Shown: in pieces, positions 30,738-39,816 of the stretch
Numbering within the stretch: position 1 is the stretch's first letter
How the letters are laid out: each line of letters opens with the position of its first letter
Origin: Candidatus Latescibacterota bacterium
Lineage (GTDB): Bacteria > Latescibacterota > UBA2968 > UBA8231
Length of the DNA: 64,000 bases
Reading direction: 5' to 3'
Assembly: GCA_022827835.1 (NCBI GenBank)
Contig: JAJEIO010000012.1
Coordinates: 62,001-126,000 of the forward strand
Program-made: the position numbers and the translations under genes
Notes under the pieces: model-generated
What the model saw: the letters and a program-made list of their open reading frames with translations, nothing else
Database searches by the model: none
Told to the model about the DNA's origin: nothing

Positions 30738-32264
30738 TTACGGTTCTCCGCGCAGCCGCTTGAAGCGCGCCAGTGCCTGCACGGCGCGCAGGGAGTCGCC
30801 GAGCGCCCGGTAGGCCAAGGCCAAGCCGTAATGGGCGCGGGCATAGCTCGAATCTGCTGCTAGGACCGTGCGAAAGTGGCCCAATGCCTCCTCGGCTGCC
30901 CCTTCGCGCAGCGCCACTCCCCCGAGGCCGTGGTAGGCGTCTGCGTATCCTTCCCGGTGATCGAGCGCCGTGGTGAATGCCTTGCGGGCTTGTACTAGTT
31001 CCCCTTTGGCAAAATGGGCATTGCCGAGATTATACCAAGCGAGAGCGTACTCTTCGTCCAGCGCCAGCGCTTGGCGGAAGGCGGCGATAGCCTCGTCCAA
31101 GCGGTCGAGACGGGCGTAGGCATTGCCTAGATTGTGCCAGGCCGGCGCATGAGTGGGGTTGATCGTCAGCGCGCGCTGGAAGGACGCGGCCGCTTCGCTT
31201 GCCACGCCCAGTCGAGCATAGATCCGGCCCAGTTCAAAGAGCGCCATCGCATCGTGCGGGTTGCCGTCCAGTACTGTTTTCCACCGGAGGATGTCCCCAG
31301 AGTACACGTCAATGCGGTTGAAGGCGTGCAGAGCCGCGTTGCTTTCCTCGGCCTTGCCTTGTTTTTGGTAGGTCTGGGATAGGTTGTAATAGGCTTGTGG
31401 GTCGAGCATGTCGAGGTGAATGGCGCGGCGCAGGGCTTGGGCAGCTAGCTCGTATTGCCCCAACTTGGTGCGGGCTACTCCCAGCCAGTTAAATGCCGCC
31501 GCGGCTGTCGAATCCGCGGCAATGGCTGCCTCAAAGCTCGCTGCGGCTTCTTCGTACCTCCCTAGGCGGAGGTGTGTCCGCCCCAAGCCGATGCGGGGGG
31601 CGACCGCTGTTGGTTGCAAATTTACGGCCTGTGCGAGGAGCGTGGCGGCCTTTTCGCACTGCCCCAGCTTGAGGCAGTACACATCCCCCAACGCGGTGTA
31701 CGCCAGAATGTATTTAGAGTCGCTGGCAATGGCCTTCTCCATCGCCGCCGCGGCCTCTTGATACGCGCCCTCTTGGCCGAAGGCTGCGCCGATATTGTAG
31801 TGCGAGGGAGCGTGGTCTGGCTCGCTTAAAAGCGCCTGCTGGTAGGCTTGACGGGCTTCTGCAAAGCGTTGCTGACGCAGATAGACGGCTCCCAGCCCCC
31901 GGTGCGCGTCTGCACAATCGGCACATCCCTGCACTGCCCGTTGGTATGCTTCTGTGGCTCGATCTAATTCGCCTCCCCTAAACAGGATGTTGCCGATCCC
32001 CACTTGCGCTCCGATGTGGGTGGAATCCAGCGCCAAAGCTCGGCGAAAGGACTGTAGAGCCTCGGGGTAGCGCGCTTGTTCGTGGTACACTTGGCCGAGC
32101 GCGTAATGGGCTTCGGCGTCCGTCGGATCTTCTGCGATCTGGCGCTGATGGCGGACTTCTCGCTCGCCTAGGATTTCTTCGACGGGTGTACATCCGTTGA
32201 GGAGGGCTAGCAGGCAGGCAACGGCCCAGCGGCGCGTTCTAGTCCTATTCCACTGATTGCTCAT
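30738..32264 (-). CDS. TPR lipoprotein
   Basis: The ATG at 32264 starts a lipoprotein signal (ACLLALLNGC, Cys near residue 25). The 508-residue protein consists of about thirteen TPR repeats, each with the Ala-Tyr-Gly-Ala pattern (for example AHYALGQVYHEQARYPEALQ and AWHNLGNAYARLDRLDEA). It probably serves as an outer-membrane-attached scaffold. It is directly upstream of, and coupled with, the CRTAC1-like gene. An open frame extends 20 codons upstream through part of the dispersed repeat, so that start is rejected. Confidence 0.9.
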   Translation of the reverse strand: MSNQWNRTRTRRWAVACLLALLNGCTPVEEILGEREVRHQRQIAEDPTDAEAHYALGQVYHEQARYPEALQSFRRALALDSTHIGAQVGIGNILFRGGELDRATEAYQRAVQGCADCADAHRGLGAVYLRQQRFAEARQAYQQALLSEPDHAPSHYNIGAAFGQEGAYQEAAAAMEKAIASDSKYILAYTALGDVYCLKLGQCEKAATLLAQAVNLQPTAVAPRIGLGRTHLRLGRYEEAAASFEAAIAADSTAAAAFNWLGVARTKLGQYELAAQALRRAIHLDMLDPQAYYNLSQTYQKQGKAEESNAALHAFNRIDVYSGDILRWKTVLDGNPHDAMALFELGRIYARLGVASEAAASFQRALTINPTHAPAWHNLGNAYARLDRLDEAIAAFRQALALDEEYALAWYNLGNAHFAKGELVQARKAFTTALDHREGYADAYHGLGGVALREGAAEEALGHFRTVLAADSSYARAHYGLALAYRALGDSLRAVQALARFKRLRGEP

Positions 32265-32292
32265 GCTATACGATCCTACCTCATTCATAAGA

Positions 32293-32333
32293 ATCCGCAG
32301 ATGGACGCAGGATAGTAGAAACAAGACGATCCT
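32293..32333. repeat. dispersed intergenic repeat, copy C
   Basis: The core ATCCGCAGATGGACGCAG (32293-32310) is identical to copies A and B and is followed by GTAGAAACAAGACGATCC, shared with copy B. It sits in the 81-base gap between two minus-strand genes. Confidence 0.7.
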
Positions 32334-32345
32334 CGTTGCGCATGC

Positions 32346-33989
32346 TCAGCCGGAGGAATGAGGTTCTTCCACTTGGTGGATCTGATCGATGGGCACTTGT
32401 ACGAGCGTCTGCACGATCCCGCTGGGCCAGCGAATCTGGACGCGATCCACCTGTTTGCGCTGACCTAAGCCGAAGTACACCCGCAGATCGTTTTGCGAGA
32501 GATAGCTGCTGCCGCTACGCACCTCCTCGACCTGCACCAAATCGCCGCTTACCACCCGGATCACTGCCCCGATCCCGTCCCGGTTGCTGACCCGGCCTAC
32601 GGTCTTAAAGGCGATCCAGTGGTTGCGCTGGCCGCTGTCGTTGCGCAGCAAAAACGCCCGCTGGTTGTTATTGGAGACAAAAGCATCTAGATCGCCGTCG
32701 TTGTCGATGTCGGCAAAGGCCGCACCCCGTCCGACTCCGCCCAAGGCCGTAGTCGGCACCAGCGCAAACCGTCCAGCTCCGTCGTTGGCAAAGAGTTGGT
32801 CCGGCTGCGGATAGGACGCGGCTTGGTCGAACACCTGCACTTGTGGATGGACGTGGCCATTGGCCAGATAGAGGTCTAGGTCGCCGTCGTTGTCGTAGTC
32901 GAAAAAATCCGTGCCAAACGTCAGGGTAGAAAGCGTAGGCTCGCCCAATCCCGATGGAAAGCTCAGGTCGGCAAATGTGCCGTCGCTGTCGTTGCGATAG
33001 AGACGGCAGCTTTCCCACTGGAAGTTGCAGACTACGATGTCCAAGTCGCCGTCCCGGTCGCAATCGCCAAAGTCTGTGCCCATGCCGGCCTCGGGGCGAG
33101 CGCTCTCGCTGAGCGCCACCCCCGCGCTCAAGCCCACTTCGGCGAACCGCGCTGCGCCGTCGTTGCGGAAGAGGAAATTGGCCTTCATGTCGTTGGCCAC
33201 ATACAGGTCCGCGTCGCCGTCGCCGTCGTAGTCGCCAAAGACTACGCCCAATTGGCGGCCGGCTTCGCTGTACACGCCGGCTGGCCGGGTAATATCGGCG
33301 AACTTCCCGCCCTGATCGTTGCGGAAGAGAGCGCCGGATTCTCCTTTGTACTGAGTGGGGGCGCAATAGACCGGGATCGATCCTTGGTGGCATCCCTCAT
33401 CGTACGCTAGGTCAACGAAGACGTTGTTGGCCACATAGAGGTCCAGATCGCCGTCGTTGTCGATGTCGGCAAACGCCGCGCTAGTACTCAGGCGGGGATC
33501 GCCGACCCCGGCGTCGGCAGTCTGATCGGCAAAGGTTCCGTCACCCTGATTGCGATACAGGACGTTGGGACCGAAGTTGGTCACGTACAGATCCACGTGC
33601 CCGTCGTTGTCGATGTCCCCGACGCAGGTACCCATGCCATAGCCCGGATGGCCAGTACCCGTTTGCAACGTCACATCGGCAAAGGTTCCGTCGCCCCGGT
33701 TGCGATAGAATGCGTTGGTGGGGACGCCCTCGGCGACAAAACCCGGCAGTGGCGCGCTGTTGACTGCATAGAGGTCTTGGTCGCCGTCGTTGTCGTAGTC
33801 GAGGAAGGCCGCGCCCGACCCGTAGGTTTCCACATAGTAGTAGCGCCCGCTCGCCCCATTCTGATGGTGGAATTCGATCCCCGCCTCCTGTGCCACCTCG
33901 ACAAATGCTGGTCCGATCTCTGGGTCTGTTGGTCCGCATCCTGCACTGCTCACGACAAGCAGCACCCACAAAGACAAAACCGCGGCCAC
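32346..33989 (-). CDS. FG-GAP/VCBS repeat and ASPIC/UnbV (CRTAC1-like) lipoprotein
   Basis: Starting with GTG at 33989, the 547-residue protein has a lipoprotein signal (LWVLLVVSSAGC). Propeller repeats follow with Ca-binding loops (DYDNDGDQDLYAV, DIDNDGHVDLYVTNF, DIDNDGDLDLYVANN, DYDGDGDADLYVAND, DYDNDGDLDLYLANG). It ends with an ASPIC/UnbV domain (GQRNHWIAFKTVGRVSNRDGIGAVI). It is closely related to the protein at 28571 but lacks its N-terminal helical region. It lies downstream of the SurA-like gene in the minus-strand envelope operon. Confidence 0.93.
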   Translation of the reverse strand: MAAVLSLWVLLVVSSAGCGPTDPEIGPAFVEVAQEAGIEFHHQNGASGRYYYVETYGSGAAFLDYDNDGDQDLYAVNSAPLPGFVAEGVPTNAFYRNRGDGTFADVTLQTGTGHPGYGMGTCVGDIDNDGHVDLYVTNFGPNVLYRNQGDGTFADQTADAGVGDPRLSTSAAFADIDNDGDLDLYVANNVFVDLAYDEGCHQGSIPVYCAPTQYKGESGALFRNDQGGKFADITRPAGVYSEAGRQLGVVFGDYDGDGDADLYVANDMKANFLFRNDGAARFAEVGLSAGVALSESARPEAGMGTDFGDCDRDGDLDIVVCNFQWESCRLYRNDSDGTFADLSFPSGLGEPTLSTLTFGTDFFDYDNDGDLDLYLANGHVHPQVQVFDQAASYPQPDQLFANDGAGRFALVPTTALGGVGRGAAFADIDNDGDLDAFVSNNNQRAFLLRNDSGQRNHWIAFKTVGRVSNRDGIGAVIRVVSGDLVQVEEVRSGSSYLSQNDLRVYFGLGQRKQVDRVQIRWPSGIVQTLVQVPIDQIHQVEEPHSSG

Positions 33990-34046
33990 GGGACTAGTAG
34001 GAAGCGGGGGAATTGAGATGAACGTGGATTGCCCCGACGAGTGATG

Positions 34047-35723
34047 TCATGGGCTAGGGGGGCTGGCGTCTAGTTTGCCCAACTGCTCTCCAAACACCAC
34101 AATCCGATCAGCGTATTGATTCCTGAGCCGGGTGAACAAGGAGTCGAAGAGAGTCTTTTCTTGCCGCTTCTGCACCCACCAACGCGCCCGCGAGGCCGCC
34201 TGTGCAAAGGGCGTGGGACGCGGGGGAATGCGTTCCCGCACTTCGAAGATCGAATAACCTTCGTCGAGGGCCACAGGGCCGGTGAGTACTCCCACCCGCG
34301 CGGCGGCCACCGAATCGTAGAAGGCACCGAAAACCCGCCGCTCGGAGGGGTGGTTGTGGATGTGGTATTGCCCGTGCCCCCCCTCGGCATCCGTGCGGAG
34401 CGTGTGGCGGGCGGCCAGCTTTTCTAGGGGTTCGCCAGCGCGGACCCGCTGCAAGAGCTGTTCCGCTTCGGCACGGGTCGCCACCAGCACCTCCGCCACC
34501 TGAATCTCTTCCAGTTCCATGAACTGTTGCGGATGGTCGTCGTAATATTGGCGGGCCATGGCGCTATCGACTTCGGTCCGCTCTACGACTTCCTCTCTGC
34601 GGAGGGCTTCGAGCAGCAGCGATTTTTTCTTGTCCTGCAACCAGGCCGCTATGGTCGAATCTTGGTCCAAGCCTTCCTGCAAAGCCGCTTGATAGACGAG
34701 GGTGCGCGGCAAGAGGTCCCGGTGGATGAACTCGGCAATCCCGCTGCTGTCAAAGGAGACCGAGCGGATGAACCAATAGGCGTTATAGGTTTCGGCGAAA
34801 TCCAGCAGCGTTACCTGCCCGCCCTTAAAGCGGCAGAGGATCACTTCCTGCTCTTCGGGACCCAACAGCATCCCGCGGCCGTCGGATTCGGCCATCCGAT
34901 CGACTAGCAACCGGATCGCCTCGCCATCTAGCTGGGCGTTTAGTCGCTCTTTGAGCTGTGCGATCAGTTCATCCCAGCGGGTGCGGAACTCGTTCCAGTA
35001 CTGCTCGCGCAAGAAGGCCGCTCGGTAGTGCGTAGGTGCTGGGCCTTGGGACAGGACCTTGAAAATCTCGTAGTGTTCCCCCACTAGTAAGGGCTGACTC
35101 AAGTCTTCAACCTGTAGGTCGAATATCTGCTCTCCCACTTCTAAAGGCAGACCCATCTCCTCCAAGTTGCCACGTCCGTACCAGGCATCAATCGTCCCGC
35201 CGTGGGCGGCTGTCGGCGCGATAGAATACCTGCGGGCCACCTCGGCAAAATTCCACCCCTGCTCCAAGTCGCGCATGGCCTTTTGGGCTTCTGTCTCGCT
35301 GGCGGTGCGGATATGGGCCAAGCGCAACATCCGATTCCACTTGTTCGTCGCAAAATTCTGACGCATACCATCCACGGCGAGATCTACATCCGCGAGGATG
35401 GTCCGCACGGCGTACTCATCGACCAGTTTCTTGCGCCGTTCCCGATCCCATTGACGCATGAAGTCCACCGTCTGATCTAGCTGCCGCTCCTGTGCTTCAA
35501 CGAGCATCAACTTCATGTCGATCATCGTCTGCAAGTAGAAACGCCATGCCTGGAGGCCCTCTTCGGGGTCGCGGTAGTTGGCGGTGGATTCTTCGCGGAA
35601 CTGGCGCAGGTCTGCGAGTTCGATTTCTTCGTCGCCTACTCTAGCGACCACATCGCCATCTACTTGCGGCCCACAGCCACTCCACCACAGCGCCGCAAGG
35701 ACAACTCCCACAACGCGCACCAT
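34047..35723 (-). CDS. SurA/PpiC-like peptidyl-prolyl isomerase lipoprotein
   Basis: The 558-residue protein has a lipoprotein signal (LAALWWSGC). Its N-terminal helices carry EEIELADLRQF, as in SurA/PrsA chaperones. Two parvulin-type domains follow: one around residues 135-240 (LAHIRTASETEAQ ... AAHGGTIDAW) and one around 400-520 (VAEVLVATRAEAEQLL ... DAEGGHGQYHIH). It would assist folding of secreted beta-rich proteins. Its ATG overlaps the stop of the upstream lipoprotein gene by one base (TAATG), and both belong to the operon that starts near 39532. Confidence 0.88.
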   Translation of the reverse strand: MVRVVGVVLAALWWSGCGPQVDGDVVARVGDEEIELADLRQFREESTANYRDPEEGLQAWRFYLQTMIDMKLMLVEAQERQLDQTVDFMRQWDRERRKKLVDEYAVRTILADVDLAVDGMRQNFATNKWNRMLRLAHIRTASETEAQKAMRDLEQGWNFAEVARRYSIAPTAAHGGTIDAWYGRGNLEEMGLPLEVGEQIFDLQVEDLSQPLLVGEHYEIFKVLSQGPAPTHYRAAFLREQYWNEFRTRWDELIAQLKERLNAQLDGEAIRLLVDRMAESDGRGMLLGPEEQEVILCRFKGGQVTLLDFAETYNAYWFIRSVSFDSSGIAEFIHRDLLPRTLVYQAALQEGLDQDSTIAAWLQDKKKSLLLEALRREEVVERTEVDSAMARQYYDDHPQQFMELEEIQVAEVLVATRAEAEQLLQRVRAGEPLEKLAARHTLRTDAEGGHGQYHIHNHPSERRVFGAFYDSVAAARVGVLTGPVALDEGYSIFEVRERIPPRPTPFAQAASRARWWVQKRQEKTLFDSLFTRLRNQYADRIVVFGEQLGKLDASPPSP

Positions 35724-36487
35724 TAGAGTTCCTCGGCGCGGCGTTGCTTGGCCAAGTACACTTCGCGCGTAAATGGGTAGGCGATGTCGATGGTTTCCAC
35801 TGGCTGATCTCGGTAGTCGAAGCGCAGTACCATCTCTGGGATCCGCACTTCAAACGCTTCGACATCGTTAGCTAGCGGGGCAAAGGCGATGAAGCCTTCG
35901 CGCTCTTGGCCGCTGAAGATCATCTCGTCTTCTGGATACATGGTGCGGGTCAGCAGATCGCGCCGCTCGCGGAAGGGAAGGAAGGTATTGCCCGCATAGC
36001 CTATGGCATACGGGGCAAAGTACTCGTCTAGCGCCAGTCGGGTGAAGGCTTGGTAGCGCCGGCCATTGGTGCTGGCGATTTCTATGGCGTAGGGATTGAG
36101 CCACACTTTGGGGTACGCGTAGTTCTTGACCTTGAGCAGAAAGACCGTAAAGCGGGTGGGATGCTCCTCTTCCCAGCCCGGCTTCCAGTCGCCGTAAGTG
36201 TAGGGATTGACCGGCGCGAGATAAGGGTTGGGATCGTGAAAGCCCTCCGGCCGCTGCGAGTGGCCGCTTAGCTGCCGATTGAGCATGGCCACGGTCAGCG
36301 GCAGCAAGCTCACTTCCAAGCGGTTTTTGACGAAGGTGATGCTGTGGTCGTCGCGGACGACGAAATCTGCTCCCGCCAAATTAGTGGCCGGCAATATAGG
36401 GCCGGCAAAATGGCGATAGCCCAATTTGTGCCCGCAGCCTCCGGCGAGTAGCGCGGCGCACAGCAGACAGCCTATCCATGTTTTCAT
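35723..36487 (-). CDS. lipoprotein of unknown function
   Basis: The 254-residue protein begins with a lipoprotein signal (LLCAALLAGGC, Cys at about 18). The mature domain is beta-rich with FTVFLLKVKNYAYPKVWLNP and a pattern resembling an Ig-like fold; the charged C-terminus ends KQRRAEEL. I do not recognise a family. It sits between a discoidin/FlgD-Ig gene (18-base gap) and the SurA-like gene (1-base overlap), so it likely belongs to the same envelope complex. Confidence 0.75.
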   Translation of the reverse strand: MKTWIGCLLCAALLAGGCGHKLGYRHFAGPILPATNLAGADFVVRDDHSITFVKNRLEVSLLPLTVAMLNRQLSGHSQRPEGFHDPNPYLAPVNPYTYGDWKPGWEEEHPTRFTVFLLKVKNYAYPKVWLNPYAIEIASTNGRRYQAFTRLALDEYFAPYAIGYAGNTFLPFRERRDLLTRTMYPEDEMIFSGQEREGFIAFAPLANDVEAFEVRIPEMVLRFDYRDQPVETIDIAYPFTREVYLAKQRRAEEL

Positions 36488-36505
36488 TGCGTTTGACTCT
36501 TTCGT

Positions 36506-38539
36506 TCAATAGATCACGGCGACGGGTTGTAGGCGCACCGCTCGCCCCTGATCCGTTTCTACTTCTACCCGCGCCAAGTATAGCCCCGGGCGGACCAATT
36601 GCCCAGCCGCGTCCCGACCGTCCCAGTGGACCGCATGGCGTCCTGCGCCCTGCACACTGGGCGGCGCTTGCCATACCGGTCGGCCGTCGAGGGCGTAGAG
36701 GCCGACTTGCACTTGGGACGACTCCCGCACCCGGAAAAGGGTGTATTGTATGGACAACAGGTCGTTTACGCCATCGCCTTGGGGGGTAAACGCGCCGTTA
36801 CCTGCCTCGACGTCTCCCAGCACCCCGCCCGTAGAGGCAGCAGATGCCACGACGAGCAACTGGTTGGAGCCTAGCTCTGCGCTGACATCCCCTCCTTCGA
36901 CGCGCTGCAACAAGCTCGGTTCGTGGCGGTTGAAGACCTCGCCACCAAATTCGCCAGCTTCGCCGTACAGCACGGCTTCGAGGCCGATGCGCAGCCGCTG
37001 GTCGCCGCTGGGGTGCAAGGGGCGCGGCAAGAACACCACAAAGCCGCTTGCTTCGCGTAGCAAGCTGTCCGGCTCTACGGCGCTGAGCGGGTCGCCCATC
37101 TCCAAATAGCGAAATGTGGCTTCCGCTGGCGCTGAGATGCGCACGGCGTCGCAGCCGATGCGGTCCGCGCTGGCAAATTCTACGCCTAAGTCGTATATGA
37201 ATGGGGTTTTTGCGCCCGCTGGGACGCGCACTTGTCCACCTTGGGGGTGGGGTTCCGCCGCGAGGACGATCTCGCCGACGACCCGGTCGGCTAGCAAGGG
37301 TGCGATCTCGATTTGCAGGGAATCGAGGCGGGCAAATTCCCATAGCTCGTCCGTTTCTAACTGCACGCGCAATTGGAAGTACTGGCCCCACGGCAGGCGC
37401 GGATGCTGGCCCGAACCCTCCAACGGCAGCGACCAAAAGCTCCAGTTTTGCAGATCTTCGGCCACCGGACCGCGAAAGCCGACCGCTATGGTTGCGCCGC
37501 GCGTCTCTAGCGGTATCAGTCGATCCCACTGCCTCTTGGTCACCTCTACGTGGGCACCGAGGTCGTCAAAGCCGAAATAAGCCGTTGGGGTGTCGTCGCG
37601 CCCGGTGCGGATTTCCACTTGGGCGCGGGTTGGGCCGTCGGACGGCAGCAGTTGCTCCCCATCCTTGCGCCATTTGCTTACCGCTAAGCGCACTTGTCCG
37701 AAGTTGACTTCCCGTCCCAAATCTATGACCTGCGACTCATAGGTCGCCTGCGGAGCGAAACCCCGACCGTAGATTTCCATCTCGGCAAAGGCCGAGCGCG
37801 TGACAATGGGGTCGCCGTACAGGGTAAATCCGTCGGGAATGGCGATTAGGCGGAAGAAGCGGAGGTATTGGGTGGGAAACGCGATTTCGGTCATCACGTC
37901 GGCATTGCGCTCCTCGTAGCCGAGGGGGATGGCCAGTGGGCAGCACGGCCCATCGCCCCGCCAGACGAACCCGCGCTCTATTTCCTCTTGCATAATGCCG
38001 GTCTCGGCTTTGGCGGCCGTCAGACTATAGGACTTGAGGATGTAATTGGGCCTGAAAGGCTCGTCGCTTTCGGGGCTGACGCCTTCGGGAGGAAAAAAGA
38101 CGAAGCGCTCTACGGGCACTTGGGTGCCCATGTCTATGGTGTAGAAAATGCCAGCTAAGTCCCGCCGCTCTATGTACGTGGTTGGATCCCCATCGACGAA
38201 GAGAAAACTTTCCGTGGCTTGGTATAGGACGTTGTGATTGATGTCCGTCCAGAAGCGCGGATGACCGGGGCGGAATTGCGGATCGGTGGGAAAGCGCCAG
38301 CGTTGCCAAGGGCCGAGCTGGGGCAAGATGTTTTCGCGCGGGTCGAGCTCAAAGGGCTGGAGGGCGTGGGAAGCGGCTGCGTCGTCTAGCATCAGGCTGA
38401 AGTCCGCCACGTCCGCCGGTGAAACACCGCCCTGCCCGCCAAACTGCCACCACTCTTGTGCTGTTCCGGGTCTGCAAATGCCTACCAGCACAACACAGGC
38501 CAAAATCGCGCCTTTAAGAATTTCCAGATGGCTTCTCAC
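36506..38539 (-). CDS. secreted discoidin-like/FlgD-Ig surface protein (paralogue 1 of 6)
   Basis: The 677-residue protein has a signal peptide (ACVVLVGICRPGTAQ). It has a discoidin-like region around residues 95-240, with FVDGDPTTYIERRD and FYTIDMGTQVPVERFVFFP. A shared family middle follows (ESQVIDLGREVNFGQVRL, IRTGRDDTP, WSFWSLPLEGSG). The C-terminal FlgD-type Ig domain has TPQGDGVNDLLSIQYTLF and VHWDGRDAAGQLVRPGLYL, ending PVAVIY. The same architecture recurs at 44437, 46385, 56731, 61181 and 63798. The ending with a terminal Tyr resembles an outer-surface sorting signal. It is 18 bases before the lipoprotein gene in the operon. Confidence 0.85.
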   Translation of the reverse strand: MRSHLEILKGAILACVVLVGICRPGTAQEWWQFGGQGGVSPADVADFSLMLDDAAASHALQPFELDPRENILPQLGPWQRWRFPTDPQFRPGHPRFWTDINHNVLYQATESFLFVDGDPTTYIERRDLAGIFYTIDMGTQVPVERFVFFPPEGVSPESDEPFRPNYILKSYSLTAAKAETGIMQEEIERGFVWRGDGPCCPLAIPLGYEERNADVMTEIAFPTQYLRFFRLIAIPDGFTLYGDPIVTRSAFAEMEIYGRGFAPQATYESQVIDLGREVNFGQVRLAVSKWRKDGEQLLPSDGPTRAQVEIRTGRDDTPTAYFGFDDLGAHVEVTKRQWDRLIPLETRGATIAVGFRGPVAEDLQNWSFWSLPLEGSGQHPRLPWGQYFQLRVQLETDELWEFARLDSLQIEIAPLLADRVVGEIVLAAEPHPQGGQVRVPAGAKTPFIYDLGVEFASADRIGCDAVRISAPAEATFRYLEMGDPLSAVEPDSLLREASGFVVFLPRPLHPSGDQRLRIGLEAVLYGEAGEFGGEVFNRHEPSLLQRVEGGDVSAELGSNQLLVVASAASTGGVLGDVEAGNGAFTPQGDGVNDLLSIQYTLFRVRESSQVQVGLYALDGRPVWQAPPSVQGAGRHAVHWDGRDAAGQLVRPGLYLARVEVETDQGRAVRLQPVAVIY

Positions 38540-38569
38540 CAGCCTGTCTCCGCAAAAACTAATGATTAA

Positions 38570-38597
38570 GGGGAAGAGGCGCTCGCGCCCCTTCCCC
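38570..38597 (-). terminator. strong hairpin between the CBM9-like gene and the FlgD-Ig gene
   Basis: GGGGAAG-A-GGCGC pairs with GCGCC-C-CTTCCCC (a loop of two bases), and on the minus strand a T-run occurs 13 bases later. It lies 23 bases after the CBM9-like stop and would attenuate transcription into the downstream genes. Confidence 0.6.
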
Positions 38598-38620
38598 TCA
38601 TAACGAATACTACTGAGCTA

Positions 38621-39532
38621 CTACTTGAGGCGTTCGGACATGCTGTTTTTGATGTGGCCCCAAGTGTCGTTTTCCACGTTAGTCTCCGTCGCCGCCAGCG
38701 CCCAGAAGTCGGGCATCTGCGAAGCGTCGACGTCCTGCGACTGGCTGCCATCGTTGATGTACATGGAGTGCTTGCGTCCACCGCCGGGGCGGTCGGCGTC
38801 GAGCGGGCGATAGCCGAGGTGGATCACGTCGTCCTCGGCGAACGTGTGCCGCGTACTCTCGGCTTCGCTCAACCCCCAGATGTCCCAGAGGGCACCCCGC
38901 CACTCATAGGTGTACTCAACCGGGCCAACCGTCAGGTTCTCGGCACCCGCTGGTAGGACGGTCCATGCGGCCTCGAAAAACTCCGGCTCCACTCCCCAGA
39001 GCAGCTCTGTGGAGTCGATGAACTCTAGCTGGCTGTAGAAGAAGCAGGTCTGGTTGGGCAACAGGGACTCGCCAGCCGGCGGGAAGATGCGCACGTGCCA
39101 GCGCTGGCCATTGGCGATCTGCTCGAGGTCGGAACCGAGGATATTGCCGCCGAGGTGATCGGCGTCAACGGTGATCTGCAAGCAGTCGTCCTTCCACCAC
39201 TCTTTGACGGGCGAATCGTACTTGAGGGTGTCATCGACGAAGCGCGCAAAGCCGTACCACTTGTTGTCTGGCTCCGCCGACCAAGCATTGAGGATGGTGA
39301 AATCGTAGTCCGACAACTCGACGAAATCGCTGGCTCGGTCGAAGAAATCAGGCTGATTGAGGGCGAGAGCCGGGTCGTACCAACCCCAGTCGTCGTCGTT
39401 GCCGTCGATGGTGATGGCCGCCGGATCGGGCACCTGGGGATAGAACACGGTCACGCCTACGTGGGCAAAAGCAGCCGTGCTCAATAGGCACGCCAGCCCA
39501 AAAGACAAGGCAAAAAAGCCGAACTTTCTCAT
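38621..39532 (-). CDS. secreted CBM9-like protein, mature N-terminal His (paralogue 1 of 3)
   Basis: The ATG at 39532 follows AAGGAG by nine bases. The 303-residue protein has a signal peptide ending STAAFA, and the predicted mature protein starts with His (HVGVTVFYPQV). It then reads ITIDGNDDDWGWYDPA, the usual opening of a CBM9/ethylbenzene-dehydrogenase-like domain that binds sugars or haem. A conserved VDADHLGG appears near residue 140. It is closely related to the protein at 48815 (RPGGGRKHSMYI versus RPGSGRKHSMYI) and more distantly to that at 55759. No membrane anchor is seen, so it is periplasmic or secreted. Confidence 0.88.
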   Translation of the reverse strand: MRKFGFFALSFGLACLLSTAAFAHVGVTVFYPQVPDPAAITIDGNDDDWGWYDPALALNQPDFFDRASDFVELSDYDFTILNAWSAEPDNKWYGFARFVDDTLKYDSPVKEWWKDDCLQITVDADHLGGNILGSDLEQIANGQRWHVRIFPPAGESLLPNQTCFFYSQLEFIDSTELLWGVEPEFFEAAWTVLPAGAENLTVGPVEYTYEWRGALWDIWGLSEAESTRHTFAEDDVIHLGYRPLDADRPGGGRKHSMYINDGSQSQDVDASQMPDFWALAATETNVENDTWGHIKNSMSERLK

Positions 39533-39816
39533 GCTATACGCTCCTTGATTGGAAGAAATAAAAAAAGAAAAAGGGATGTGGGAATTGTCCTTCAGCAAGC
39601 TGTGCAACCTCCTTTCGGATAAATGAAAATGCTGCGGTAATTTTACATTATAAACAAAAAAGCCCAGACAGGCGATACAAATTTATGCAAGAAAATGCCG
39701 TTTTTGCGAGCGCGACAGCGCGGTTCTGACTTGGTAAGTAGTGGGAACGGGGCGTATATTGTCAGCCGATGGTGCTCGCAGACTTAGGCGGGCTTTTCCC
39801 CATTAGGAGATGGATC
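39533..39816. other. divergent promoter region between the two envelope operons
   Basis: A TATAAT on the minus strand lies at 39647-39652, without a good -35. On the plus strand TTGGTA (39731-39736) and TATATT (39755-39760) are separated by 18 bases. No coding sequence or repeat is apparent. Confidence 0.5.
39731..39760 (+). promoter_or_regulatory. promoter for the large outer-membrane protein gene
   Basis: TTGGTA (39731-39736), an 18-base spacer and TATATT (39755-39760) lie 57 bases before the ATG at 39817. The match is moderate. Confidence 0.45.

Noticed and set aside
28466..32310. Repeat copies read as a CRISPR array
   Set aside because: The 18-base core occurs only three times, at distances of 4 kb and 20 kb, with no regular spacers and no cas genes.
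32668..33393. 241-residue frame in the FG-GAP gene
   Set aside because: It is a shadow frame caused by repeated GC-rich Asp/Asn codons; the real frame carries FG-GAP repeats.
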